A stretch of DNA of 47,093 nt from Candidatus Dadabacteria bacterium CSP1-2 (GCA_001443445.1 LDXN01000015.1:3604-50696); one strand, 5' to 3'; shown: positions 25,031-34,286, numbered from the stretch's first letter. Program-made: numbers and translations. Notes: generated by a model from the letters alone, not told the origin.

Positions 25031-27241
25031 ATGTCTCGCACGGTTTCAGACCGATTATCAGAGGTCGCAAAAACCTCGTTCGTTGGGCGACAGAAAGAAC
25101 TCGCCATGCTTCGTGGCGCTATAGAAGCCGCTGAGCTACCATTCGCCGTCGCCTTCATTCACGGATTGGGCGGAATCGGCAAGTCGCGCCTACTCCAGGC
25201 AACTTTATCTTTTGTTGATCCCAAAATCCGATCAATCATCATGGACTGCCGTGAGATTGAGCCCACCACAAAGGGCTTCCTTGTAGCCCTTAGCGCTGCC
25301 CTCGGAATGCAAGAATCTGAGCCGGAACTGCGCTCAGTTGTTGCTCGCTTAAGTGAGGTTTCACAGCGGACTGTGCTCGCTCTAGACACCTATGAGACCT
25401 TCGGGCTCATGGACACGTGGCTCCGCCAAGTGTTTGTGCCAGCACTGCCGGAGAGGGTTCTCACAATCATCGTCTGTCGCCAGCCACCCAACGCAGCTTG
25501 GCTCACCACCCCGGGGTGGGAAAGCCTATTTCGCGAAATCAAACTCCAAGAACTTACCGATGATGACGCCCACGAGATGCTGAAGTTACGTGGCCTTACG
25601 CAGTCTCAGGTTGAGAGAGTTAACCGCTTCGCTCGCGGCTATCCTCTAGCACTGGAGCTAGCAGCAGCCGCTCTCCGGACACAGCCCGATCTGGAAATCA
25701 CAGGCGGCCCTTCTCCGAAGGTTTTGCAACAGTTGACTAGCGCCTTCCTGACTGGTCTTCACTCGGAGATCAGAGAGGCTATCGAAGCCGCCTCGACGGT
25801 CCGCTGTGTTACCGAGCCAGTGTTAAGGGCGCTGCTCGCAGTATATGATGTGAGAGAAATCTTTGACAAGCTACAAAACCTGCCGTTCATGAATTCAACA
25901 GGCGAAGGACTGATTCTCCACGATATTGTACGTGACACGATCGCAAACAATTTATCTCGGCGCGATCCTGAGCGCTACCGTACGTACCGTACACGCGCAT
26001 GGCGCTATTTTACAAGCGAGTCCTATAAAGTGGAAGCGCGAAACCTCTGGCAGTACACGGCAGACTTGCTCTATCTTATACAGAACCCCAATGTCAGAGA
26101 AGCTTTCTTTCCCAAAGGAGCGAGTGACTACACAGTTGAGCCGGCCACTGCCGGTGACGCCGAGGATATCCGCGATATAGCTATCACCACAGAGCCCGAG
26201 GAAGCAGCACGATTTATCAAGGGATGGTGGGACAGTCACAACAAGTCCTTTAGTGTAGTAAAGGATAGTAATGGCAAGTTAGAGGCGTTTTTCATTCTCT
26301 TCGAGCCCGATGATGTTGCCACCGAACTCTTGGCAGAAGACCCATTGACTGCCGCATGGTCGCAGCACCTACATATGAACCCCATAGCTGAAAAGGAGCG
26401 GGTGCTATTTTTCCGTAGGTGGCTAACACGCTCTACCGGAGAGTTGCCCTCGCCAGCCCAGGCCGCTTGCTGGCTGGACGTCAAGCGAAACTATATGGAA
26501 CTCCGACCCAATCTACGGCGTCTCTACACGACCGTAACGAACCTCTCCACCTACGCCCCCATTGTTACCCCTCTTGGCTTTGTTCCACTTGAAAAGCTCA
26601 ATGTGGAATTGGGTAGTGTCACCTATCACACAGCCATGCTCGACTTCGGCCCCTCCAGCGTTGACGGCTGGCTGAGAGAGTTGATCGGCGCCGAGCTCGG
26701 CGCAGAGGCCGAAAGCGAGGAAGAAATCAAGCTACCAGAAGGAACCGTCACTATCCTCTTCGCGGATATCGCTAACTCAACTTTACTTACAGAACAGCTC
26801 GGCGACGCAGCCTTCCGTGCACACGCTCGCCAACTCGATGCCTCACTTCGGGCCATTATCAGCCAAATTGGAGGGAGAATAGTAGAAGGCAAACTGCTTG
26901 GTGACGGAGTCATGGCTATATTTACTTCTGCACGCCAAGCAATCGAGTGCGCGATCCGTTGCAACTCCGCTGCTGAAGGCACAGAACTCAGACTGCACAT
27001 CGGCATCCATGCGGGAGACGTAATCAGGGAGGGCAAGAACGTGTTCGGCGGAGCTGTCAATATCGCAGCTCGGATTGCTGCCTCTTCAGTGCCCGGAGAG
27101 ATTCTTATCTCTGATACCGTAAGAAGTCTCGCCAGAACCTCGACTAACGTTACGTTCGAAGATCGCGGTGACCACATCTTGAAGGGCATAGCGGATCCTC
27201 AGCGCCTCTTTGCGATTCGGATGCCGGGACAGAATCCCTAA
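25031..27241 (+). CDS. STAND-type NTPase / GNAT-like / class III nucleotidyl cyclase
   Basis: This 736-residue protein has three parts. An N-terminal STAND NTPase (FVGRQKELAML; Walker A HGLGGIGKSR, residues about 45-54) is followed by a middle stretch (about 370-560) that starts VEPATAGDAEDIRDIA, like a GNAT acyltransferase domain. The C-terminal class III cyclase has metal Asp in ILFADIANST and LLGDGVMAIF, then HIGIHAGDV and GAVNIAARIA. It is clearly more GC-rich than its neighbours, suggesting transfer. It may make cAMP in response to a ligand of the NTPase part; whether ATP or GTP is used is not shown. Confidence 0.85.
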   Translation: MSRTVSDRLSEVAKTSFVGRQKELAMLRGAIEAAELPFAVAFIHGLGGIGKSRLLQATLSFVDPKIRSIIMDCREIEPTTKGFLVALSAALGMQESEPELRSVVARLSEVSQRTVLALDTYETFGLMDTWLRQVFVPALPERVLTIIVCRQPPNAAWLTTPGWESLFREIKLQELTDDDAHEMLKLRGLTQSQVERVNRFARGYPLALELAAAALRTQPDLEITGGPSPKVLQQLTSAFLTGLHSEIREAIEAASTVRCVTEPVLRALLAVYDVREIFDKLQNLPFMNSTGEGLILHDIVRDTIANNLSRRDPERYRTYRTRAWRYFTSESYKVEARNLWQYTADLLYLIQNPNVREAFFPKGASDYTVEPATAGDAEDIRDIAITTEPEEAARFIKGWWDSHNKSFSVVKDSNGKLEAFFILFEPDDVATELLAEDPLTAAWSQHLHMNPIAEKERVLFFRRWLTRSTGELPSPAQAACWLDVKRNYMELRPNLRRLYTTVTNLSTYAPIVTPLGFVPLEKLNVELGSVTYHTAMLDFGPSSVDGWLRELIGAELGAEAESEEEIKLPEGTVTILFADIANSTLLTEQLGDAAFRAHARQLDASLRAIISQIGGRIVEGKLLGDGVMAIFTSARQAIECAIRCNSAAEGTELRLHIGIHAGDVIREGKNVFGGAVNIAARIAASSVPGEILISDTVRSLARTSTNVTFEDRGDHILKGIADPQRLFAIRMPGQNP

Positions 27242-27329
27242 CCGCTTTCGGTCTTTCGGAGTTACTACCCATGTGCTTAACTTTCATGCGCCACGGATAG
27301 AAACACCCTCACATATGACTTAAAATCCG

Positions 27330-28601
27330 TCATTTAAACGCTACTCCGTGTGGACGGGCTGGTCCATCGCTTAGAGCAGTATTAAAATCTAAATTGAATT
27401 TTGTATCTACAAACAGATTATTCTGGCTCACCTTGGCTACATGAATTTTATGGTCTCCTTCGGCGTGAACCTTTCCAACATCATCTTCATTTAAAAAGTA
27501 GTCTGTGATTACCAGTCTTTTTTCATCTTTGGTCAGGGCAATATAGTGTGGTCCTGAGTCCTTTCCCAAGTCCAGAACTTTTAAGACACGCGGGTTTTCA
27601 GGATCAGATGTATCGAACATAACAACCTTGCCAGCCATGTTCATAGAAACAAATAACCTTTTGCCATCTCGTGTCATCCGCATCAACTGGGGCCAACCGT
27701 CTTTGGAGATAGTTGAGAAATCAAAAACGTCTTTGGCTATACTGGCTTTAGTATCCAGCAAATAAAGTTTGCCATTGAGCATCCCAGCTGTGTAGCCACG
27801 CTGCTTGCGATCACCGGGGATCAGACGAACATCAATAGTTCCTACTGGATTAGGCAGAGTAATAGTTCGGACTATACTTCTCTTTTTGAAGTTCCAAACC
27901 CGAATACTACCTCTAAAACCCGGATCTCCAGGAACTGCATGCAAAGTGGTGGAAGGACAGATGAAGTCACTGGTAACCATCAAATTTACCTCCGGTCGGA
28001 CTGATATACCGTGAGGATTAAAGCCGTCCTGTGGAGGGTCTTGTGGATATTCAGCAACAAGCTTAAGATTCTTGTCAAACTCCGCTACTCGACCGGGATT
28101 ATGACCTTCAGCTCCTCCCATCATTGTTACTAGAAAACCTCCGTCTTCCAAAGCATAAAACTCATCTGTAATCGCAGACTGGATAGGGTCAGCCGCTGAG
28201 AGGAATTTAGGGTTCTTAGGATCAGACACATCAAAGAAAAAAACTTCTTTCTGTCCTTTTAAAACACTCAGGAGTCCCCCACAAGCCAATATTTTGCCAT
28301 CGCTCGAAAGCCCCACATGATGGGGTTCGTTCCATGTGTGTCCTGGACTAGGTAAAGAAACAGTAGTAATAATCTTGCCGTAGTCATTTGAATCTTGATC
28401 AAAATCTACTACTGCTAAGAAGTCTGCCGTTTCACGATTCTGGTGGCCAGCCCATACAAATAAATACTTCTCATCTTGAGAGGCCTGGCTTACTTTCCGC
28501 CCATAGCTAGGTGAGAGCAACAATATACAACTCAACAACAATGCTATGGTAATCAGAAATATAATTTTTACAATCCGATTAGATTTAATATCGATCTTCA
28601 T
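27330..28601 (-). CDS. Selenium-binding-protein (SBP56) / methanethiol oxidase-like exported protein
   Basis: This 423-residue beta-propeller protein has a signal anchor (IVKIIFLITIALLLSCILLL). Family features of SBP56 include FLAVVDFDQDSNDYGKII, HHVGLSSDGK, YALEDGGFLVTMMGG, NPHGISVRPEVNLMVTSDF and SGPHYIALTKDEKRLVITDYF. Bacterial members such as MtoX oxidise methanethiol to formaldehyde, hydrogen peroxide and sulfide in the periplasm using copper; several His are kept here. Substrate assignment rests on family only. It is driven by a sigma-54 promoter like that of the 114-residue gene. Confidence 0.85.
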   Translation of the reverse strand: MKIDIKSNRIVKIIFLITIALLLSCILLLSPSYGRKVSQASQDEKYLFVWAGHQNRETADFLAVVDFDQDSNDYGKIITTVSLPSPGHTWNEPHHVGLSSDGKILACGGLLSVLKGQKEVFFFDVSDPKNPKFLSAADPIQSAITDEFYALEDGGFLVTMMGGAEGHNPGRVAEFDKNLKLVAEYPQDPPQDGFNPHGISVRPEVNLMVTSDFICPSTTLHAVPGDPGFRGSIRVWNFKKRSIVRTITLPNPVGTIDVRLIPGDRKQRGYTAGMLNGKLYLLDTKASIAKDVFDFSTISKDGWPQLMRMTRDGKRLFVSMNMAGKVVMFDTSDPENPRVLKVLDLGKDSGPHYIALTKDEKRLVITDYFLNEDDVGKVHAEGDHKIHVAKVSQNNLFVDTKFNLDFNTALSDGPARPHGVAFK

Positions 28602-28638
28602 TTTTATTGCCTCCTCTTTTAATTTTGCTTATACTAAA

Positions 28639-28656
28639 GTGCAAGAGGCGTACCAA
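28639..28656 (-). promoter_or_regulatory. Sigma-54 promoter of the SBP56-like gene
   Basis: The - strand reads TTGGTACGCCTCTTGCAC (TGGTAC-N5-TTGCA). It is aligned with the promoter at 22964-22981 and lies at the same distance from the enhancer sites. Confidence 0.8.
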
Positions 28657-28732
28657 CTATTATACGGAAATAGGCAAGCATAAGAAATCCCTTGTAAAAT
28701 AGGCTTTTAAAGTTTTAGGCCTCGTATATTTA

Positions 28733-28789
28733 AATCACAAAATTAATCTGAAAAGTAAAATACGTTTACATCTCGTAAACAAAGTTTAC
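28733..28789. promoter_or_regulatory. Enhancer sites and IHF-like site, copy 2
   Basis: GTAAAATACGTTTAC (28755-28769) and the perfect palindrome GTAAACAAAGTTTAC (28775-28789), spaced 20 bp, with AATCACAAAATTA at 28733-28745. They lie between two divergent sigma-54 promoters. Confidence 0.7.
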
Positions 28790-28842
28790 ATCTTATATAA
28801 GACCCACAAAATAAAAATTTCTGTTCTCAGCCAGTTACAACG

Positions 28843-28860
28843 TTGGCATAGGTTTTGCAA
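28843..28860 (+). promoter_or_regulatory. Sigma-54 promoter of the 112-residue gene
   Basis: TTGGCATAGGTTTTGCAA (TGGCAT-N5-TTGCA); start of transcription expected near 28870. It diverges from the promoter at 28639 and is about 85 bp from the shared enhancer sites. Confidence 0.8.
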
Positions 28861-28901
28861 TTCAAGTTTAGTGAAATCTGTGTAATAAGGAGGGCGAGCA
28901 A

Positions 28902-29240
28902 ATGAAAAGGATTGTTTTAACTTTGGTAGCTGTTCCGCTTTTGGCATTCATGCTGAGCAGTAGCGCATTCGCTGCGGATGTAGCGATCGTGGCATGTGAG
29001 GTAATCTCCAACGATGCTTCATCCAAAAAACATGCTAGTCAAAATGATTTTCAGATAATCGTAATGTATTTCAATTTTAATGAAGATGGTTCCCTTACAG
29101 TGAAGAAGAATGTAGAAGCCTCCTGTGTTAAGGTTCTAGCGAGACTTGTTAATAATGAAAATTATAAAATGAAAGGTGTTTCCTCACCAGAGAACGGACC
29201 CGCTTATACCCTGCTGTGGAAGGGAAGAGCACAAGAATAA
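28902..29240 (+). CDS. Small exported protein under sigma-54 control
   Basis: This 112-residue protein has a textbook signal peptide (MKRIVLTLVAVPLLAFMLSS, cleavage likely after SAFA). The mature part has two Cys that could pair and the segments QIIVMYFNFNEDGSLTVKK and NGPAYTLLWKG. I do not recognise the family. AAGGAGGG precedes the ATG. Co-regulation with the SBP56-like protein suggests a shared periplasmic role, which is inference. Confidence 0.75.
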   Translation: MKRIVLTLVAVPLLAFMLSSSAFAADVAIVACEVISNDASSKKHASQNDFQIIVMYFNFNEDGSLTVKKNVEASCVKVLARLVNNENYKMKGVSSPENGPAYTLLWKGRAQE

Positions 29241-29372
29241 TAGAATTTCTTTAAGATAAAAAGTATGAGTGATTAAAACACACAAGAATCCTTGTACCAG
29301 CGGAATATCCCGACCTTCATCTCTTGCGGCACAAGCTGTCGCTTGCCTTTCCAACTTGGGATAGAGTATCTT

Positions 29373-29566
29373 ATACCAACTCTATTGTTTGATTGTGCAT
29401 AATGAAGATTGTCATTGCGAGGAATCCTGAGCGAAGTCGAAGGGGACGAAGCAATCCGATTGAGATTCCTCACGTTGTTCGGAATGACACTTCGCGTCAG
29501 ATTGCTTCGCTAACGCTCGAAATGACAACTCCTTTTAAATGCACTATTAATTAATTGAATTGGTAT
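29373..29566. repeat. MITE-like repeat with terminal inverted repeats, copy 2
   Basis: Left end 29373-29400 and inverted right end 29539-29566 match at 22 of 28 bases; both begin ATACCAA and end GTGCAT. Inside is the TCATTGCGAGG / GAAATGACA module seen in many of the window's repeats. Just before it, 29241-29372 holds no gene. Confidence 0.75.
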
Positions 29567-29611
29567 TATAAGACAGAATAGCAGAATAAAAAACGATCTG
29601 TGATTAGGCGG

Positions 29612-29842
29612 ATGAAATGTTCTAAGTGTCAATATAACAACCCTGAAGGGGCAAAGTTCTGTAGTGAATGTGGGACCAAGCATGATATCAATTGTCAAAG
29701 CTGCGGAAGAGAGAATCCTCCAATTAACAAGCTTTGCTTTTAATACGGAAATCACATAAAAGAAATCTTTAAACCTCATACGGCTACTGTTGGGCAAACC
29801 CACGTGAACGCACACATAGCATTGAAGTATATAAAGGGTTAG
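29612..29842 (+). pseudogene. Remnant of a zinc-ribbon cyclase gene
   Basis: The first 43 codons (MKCSKCQYNNPEGAKFCSEC onward) align with the start of the 34921 gene, including matching bases upstream of the ATG. An in-frame TAA (29741) replaces the Glu codon before the fourth Cys pair. Frame continues, degraded, to TAG at 29842. The cyclase and NTPase domains are gone. Confidence 0.8.
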
Positions 29843-29872
29843 ACACCACAAATAATAATGAGGAGGTAGAGT

Positions 29873-30616
29873 ATGAGTTACGAGGAGATAGAAAACAAAG
29901 TTGCCCTTATTACCGGTGGGTCAGAAGGCATTGGTTTTGGAATTGCGAAGGCTTTTGTTGAGGCAGGCGCTAAAGTAGCAATTACGGGACTAAGCAAACT
30001 TCAGACGGCTAAAGAAAAGTTCGGGGATAAAGTTCTGACCATAAATGCCGACATCACCAAAGTAAAGCTTTGTAAAGTAACTCTCGATAAAGTTCTCAGT
30101 AAATTCGGCAAATTGGATATGCTTGTAAACAACGCAGGAACCAATATCTACAAACCAATATCCCAAACAACAATTCAAGAATTCGACTTGATATTTAACA
30201 CCAACGTAAGAGGTCTCTTTGCATTAACCCAGGCTGCGATTCCAGAGCTTAAGAAGACCCATGGGAATATAATCAACATCGGCTCAGTCTTTGGTTTTAG
30301 GGGGATGCCTATCTATAGCGTTTATTCTGCTTCCAAAGCCGCAGTGATTATGCTAACTCAGTTATGGGCTAAAGAACTCGCCCCTGATGTGAGAGTGAAT
30401 ACAATAAGCCCAGGTGGTATAGACACCGCCATCTTTAAAAAGATGTATGGTGAAGAAAAACATCAACAGGTACTTGAATTCGTGAGTGGTCGTCATCTTA
30501 TGAAAAGAATGGGACAACCTGAAGAAATTGCACGGATGGCACTTTACCTCGCCACTGAAAACTGGGTAACAGGAAGTAATTTCGTTGTTGATGGCGGGCT
30601 ATTTCACCTAATCTGA
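29873..30616 (+). CDS. Short-chain dehydrogenase/reductase
   Basis: This 247-residue classical SDR has the cofactor motif TGGSEGIGFGIA, LVNNAGTN, the catalytic Ser in NIGSVFG and the YSASK Tyr-Lys pair, with substrate loop SPGGIDTAIFKKMYG and C-terminal TGSNFVVDGGLFHLI. NAD(P)-dependent oxidoreduction of an unknown alcohol or ketone is expected. GGAGGTAG precedes ATG 29873. It lies between a dead and a live zinc-ribbon cyclase gene. The gap after it, 30617-30857, holds no recognisable feature. Confidence 0.93.
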   Translation: MSYEEIENKVALITGGSEGIGFGIAKAFVEAGAKVAITGLSKLQTAKEKFGDKVLTINADITKVKLCKVTLDKVLSKFGKLDMLVNNAGTNIYKPISQTTIQEFDLIFNTNVRGLFALTQAAIPELKKTHGNIINIGSVFGFRGMPIYSVYSASKAAVIMLTQLWAKELAPDVRVNTISPGGIDTAIFKKMYGEEKHQQVLEFVSGRHLMKRMGQPEEIARMALYLATENWVTGSNFVVDGGLFHLI

Positions 30617-30857
30617 ACCTCTTCACCAAAACAAGTAACCAAGTCTAACACTGGCCTTCACGTTTTTAGGAATATAAAGGAGAGAATGACAACGCAGGGG
30701 ACTTTGAGAAGATGAGACCGAAACAATAGCTCCATTCAATTGCAGTATCTAAAAGTTAAAACGAATACGAAAGTGAAACCTTGAAGAAGTAGGGAGTAAG
30801 TGTAAATAGCATATATATGATAGAATATGTTTAAACCAGGCTTTGGGGGTTGGGTGA

Positions 30858-33800
30858 ATGCGCTGTCCAAGCTGTGGCTTTGAAAATCCATTAGAGATTA
30901 AGTTCTGCGGCGAGTGCGGTGCTCCACTTGTTAAGAACGTTTGTTCAAACTGTGGTTTTGAGAATCCACCACGGTTCAAGTTCTGTGGAGAATGTGCCAC
31001 TCCCCTCATAGATCAGGCTTCGGCCTCCAAATCCACCGATATAGATAGACAGCCGTATAAGCAAGAAGACAAGGGCGCTCAGGTCATACCGATTGTGTCT
31101 GAACGTAAAGCGCCCGAAGCCGAACGTCGCCAACTTACCGTAATGTTTTGCGATATGGTAGGCTCTTCCACCCTCTCAGAGCAGCTAGATCCAGAAGAAC
31201 TACGCGATGTGATGCGCAACTATCAAGAGGTCTGCTCGGATGTTATAGGGCGCCATGATGGACATATTGCAAAATATCTAGGAGATGGTCTGCTTGTTTA
31301 CTTTGGTTATCCCTTAGCACATGAAGACGACGCCCAAAGGGCGGTCAGAGCGGGGTTAGAAATAGTAGGGGCAATGAGCTTCGATGATAGTACCCGACCC
31401 GCTACCCGCACTATTCATGAATTGCCATTACAGAATAAACAAATACAACAACCCCTACAGGTACGTATTGGAATTCACACGGGTCTTGTAGTGATAGGTG
31501 AGATGGGGGCAGGAGACGTGCGCGAGAAAATGGCTGTAGTAGGTGAAACCCCGAACATTGCTGCCAGGATGCAAGAACTAGCCGAGACCGATTCAGTTGT
31601 GGTTAGCTCCACAACCCATCGGCTTATTCAGGGATTTTTTGACTGTCGGGAATTAGGTCCTCACACCCTCAAAGGCTTCTCCCAGCCAATGGAGGTGTAT
31701 CGGGTGCTCTATGAGAGTGGTGTACAGAGCCGCTTCGAGGTAGCTATCACTAAAGGTCTGACCCCACTGGTGGGAAGGGAACAGGAGGTAGAGCTTCTTT
31801 TGGAGCGCTGGGAGCGGGTCAAGGAAGGTGAGGGGCAGGTGGTGTTTCTAATCGGTGAGGCAGGTATTGGCAAATCACGCCTTGTGCAGGTGTTAAAAGA
31901 ACACGTGGCGGGAGAGTCACATACGAGGATAGAGAGCCTCTGTTCGCCCTATTATCAGAATAGTTCTCTATACCCCGTGATTGATCATTTGCAGCGGCTG
32001 CTTGAGTTTAGGAGGGAAGATCCCCCACAGGAGAAGCTCAACAAGCTTGAGAGGGTTCTGGAGCAGTATGACTTTTCCCTTCAGGAGATGGTGCCACTTT
32101 TTGCCTCTTTGCTTTCTCTGCCGCTTCCTGAGAGCTACCCATCTCTCACCCTTACACCTCAGAGGCAGAAACAGAAGACCCTGGAAGCCTTGCTGACTTG
32201 GCTGCTGAAGGAAGCGGAGAAACATCCGGTGCTGCGTATAGTGGAAGACCTACACTGGGTGGATCCCTCAACTCTTGAGTATCTAAGTCTCCTTGTAGAA
32301 CAGGCACCAAAGACTCGTATCTTTGCTTTGTTCACATTTCGCCCGGATTTTAGCCCACCATGGGGCGCTCGCTCACACCTGACCCAGATCACGCTAAACC
32401 ACTTAACCTGGAAACAGGTGGAGGTGATGGTCGAAAGGGAGGCAGGAGGCAAGGCTCTTCCTGCTGAGGTAGTTCAGCAGGTAGTGGCCAAGACCGATGG
32501 AGTACCTCTTTTTGTTGAAGAGTTGACCAAGATGGTGCTAGAGTCGGAATTACTCAGGGAGCGAGGAGACCATTATGAGCTTACGGGTCCCCTACCCCCA
32601 CTAGCGATTCCTGCCACGCTTCAAGACTCACTCATGGCCAGGCTAGATCGGCTAGCTACAGTCAAGGAGGTGGCACAACTAGGAGCCACCTTGGGGCGGG
32701 AGTTTACCTATGAGTTGATCCAAGCGGTTTCACCCCTATCTGAGGAAACCCTACAGAGAGAGCTGGCTAAGTTAGTAGAAGCTGAACTTCTCTACCAGAG
32801 GGGACTCCCACCTCAGGCTAGGTACTTCTTCAAACATGCCCTGATTCAGGAAGCAGCTTATCAGTCATTGCTAAAGAGCAAAAGGCGGCAGTACCATCAA
32901 AAGATTGCACAGGTATTGGAGGAGCGGTTTGCAGAGATCAGAGAGACTCAGCCTGAGCTTCTTGCCTATCACTACACGGAGGCAGGCCTCAGCGGGCAGG
33001 CCATTGTCTATTGGCATAGGGCAGGCCAGAGGGCTATTGAGCGCTCGGCCAATATGGAAGCGATCGGTCACCTGATCAAGGGGCTGGAGTTGCTCAAGGC
33101 TCTACCGGATACCCCCGAGCGTATCCAGCAAGAACTTACGCTGCAGATCATCCTAGGTGTGCCGCTGACGGCAACTAAGGGCTATGCAGCCCCGGAAGTA
33201 GAGCAAACCTATGCCCGGGCTCGGGAGCTGTGTCAGCAGATAGGAGAGACCTCCCAGCTCTTCCCGGTGCTGCGGGGACTGGCACAGTTTTATAGAGTGC
33301 GGGCGGAATTAAAAACGGCACGCGAACATGCAGAGGAGCTTCTCACAGTAGCCCAGAATCTACAAAACTCATCTTTTCTCTTGGAGGCACACCTGGCTCT
33401 TGGCGAAATATTATTCTGGCTCGGAGATCTCTCCGCGGCCCTAGAACATGTCAAGCAGGGTTCTGCCCTTTACAGTCCCCAAGAGCATCGGTGGCAGGAC
33501 TACCTCTATGTTCAGGATCCCGGAATGGCTTGCTGTGGATATGAGGCCTGGACCTTGTGGTTTCTTGGCTATCCCGATCAAGCCCTTGAGAGGAGCAAAG
33601 AAGCGCTCGCTCTAGCCCAGGAGCTATCTCATCCATATACCCTGGCTATTGCCTTGCTATTTAATGCCTGCCTCCATCAGTTCCGCAGGGAAAGTAAGCT
33701 GACCCAGGAGCGGGCAAATACGTTGAATGATCTATCTAACGAACAGGGGTTTCCCCAGTGGTTGGCATGGGGGACTATCCTGCGTGGCTGGGCTTTATGC

Positions 33801-34286
33801 GACCAGGGAATGCTAAGAGAGGAAGTTGAAAGTATAAAGAGAGGTCTTTCTGCCCGCAAGGCTCAAGGTTCAGAGATCGCAGGAACATATTTTCTTGCCC
33901 TTTTAGCAGAGGCATATGGGAAAGCGGGAGAAAAAGACGAGGGACTTAGGGTGCTGACAGAAGCGCTCATCGCTGCACAAAAAAATGGAGAGTGTTTCTA
34001 TGAAAGTGAACTGCATAGACTCAAAGGAGTTCTCCTTGTGGATTCCTCAACGGAGAATAATGAACAGGCTGAATCATGTTTTCGTCAATCCATCGACATA
34101 GCCCGCCGCCAGGGTGCGAAATCACTGGAGCTTAGGGCAACAACCAGCTTAAGCCGTCTTTTGAAAAGTAAGGGCAAAAAGTACGAAGCTCGACAGATGC
34201 TGGCTGAAATTTACAACTGGTTCACCGAGGGATTTGACACGGCAGACTTGCAAGAGGCAAAGGCACTACTCGAAGAATTATCGTGA
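30858..34286 (+). CDS. Zinc-ribbon / class III cyclase / NTPase / helical-repeat signalling protein with in-frame repeat
   Basis: This 1142-residue protein opens with two zinc ribbons (CPSCGFENP...CGECG, repeated). A class III cyclase domain follows (about 90-290; metal Asp in VMFCDMVGSS and KYLGDGLLVYFG; NIAARM). Next comes an NTPase with Walker A GEAGIGKS at 333-340 and a WVDPSTLEYLSLL region, then a long alpha-helical, TPR-like tail. Residues 177-190 (DSTRPATRTIHELP) are coded by a repeat inserted in the cyclase domain just before IGIHTGLVV. The gene is more GC-rich than its flanks. The nucleotide made and the signal sensed are unknown. Confidence 0.88.
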   Translation: MRCPSCGFENPLEIKFCGECGAPLVKNVCSNCGFENPPRFKFCGECATPLIDQASASKSTDIDRQPYKQEDKGAQVIPIVSERKAPEAERRQLTVMFCDMVGSSTLSEQLDPEELRDVMRNYQEVCSDVIGRHDGHIAKYLGDGLLVYFGYPLAHEDDAQRAVRAGLEIVGAMSFDDSTRPATRTIHELPLQNKQIQQPLQVRIGIHTGLVVIGEMGAGDVREKMAVVGETPNIAARMQELAETDSVVVSSTTHRLIQGFFDCRELGPHTLKGFSQPMEVYRVLYESGVQSRFEVAITKGLTPLVGREQEVELLLERWERVKEGEGQVVFLIGEAGIGKSRLVQVLKEHVAGESHTRIESLCSPYYQNSSLYPVIDHLQRLLEFRREDPPQEKLNKLERVLEQYDFSLQEMVPLFASLLSLPLPESYPSLTLTPQRQKQKTLEALLTWLLKEAEKHPVLRIVEDLHWVDPSTLEYLSLLVEQAPKTRIFALFTFRPDFSPPWGARSHLTQITLNHLTWKQVEVMVEREAGGKALPAEVVQQVVAKTDGVPLFVEELTKMVLESELLRERGDHYELTGPLPPLAIPATLQDSLMARLDRLATVKEVAQLGATLGREFTYELIQAVSPLSEETLQRELAKLVEAELLYQRGLPPQARYFFKHALIQEAAYQSLLKSKRRQYHQKIAQVLEERFAEIRETQPELLAYHYTEAGLSGQAIVYWHRAGQRAIERSANMEAIGHLIKGLELLKALPDTPERIQQELTLQIILGVPLTATKGYAAPEVEQTYARARELCQQIGETSQLFPVLRGLAQFYRVRAELKTAREHAEELLTVAQNLQNSSFLLEAHLALGEILFWLGDLSAALEHVKQGSALYSPQEHRWQDYLYVQDPGMACCGYEAWTLWFLGYPDQALERSKEALALAQELSHPYTLAIALLFNACLHQFRRESKLTQERANTLNDLSNEQGFPQWLAWGTILRGWALCDQGMLREEVESIKRGLSARKAQGSEIAGTYFLALLAEAYGKAGEKDEGLRVLTEALIAAQKNGECFYESELHRLKGVLLVDSSTENNEQAESCFRQSIDIARRQGAKSLELRATTSLSRLLKSKGKKYEARQMLAEIYNWFTEGFDTADLQEAKALLEELS
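31386..31426 (+). repeat. In-frame repeat inside the cyclase domain
   Basis: 41 bases match the reverse complement of intergenic 22460-22500 with two differences. The copy is codon-aligned and lies in the loop before a core cyclase strand. Confidence 0.9.

Noticed and set aside
26626-27189. 187-codon - strand ORF
   Set aside because: Antisense shadow of the cyclase domain in a GC-richer gene, where long antisense frames are expected.
29273-29473. 66-codon - strand ORF
   Set aside because: Largely repeat-derived (the SPSTSLRIPRND type of peptide), without ribosome binding site.
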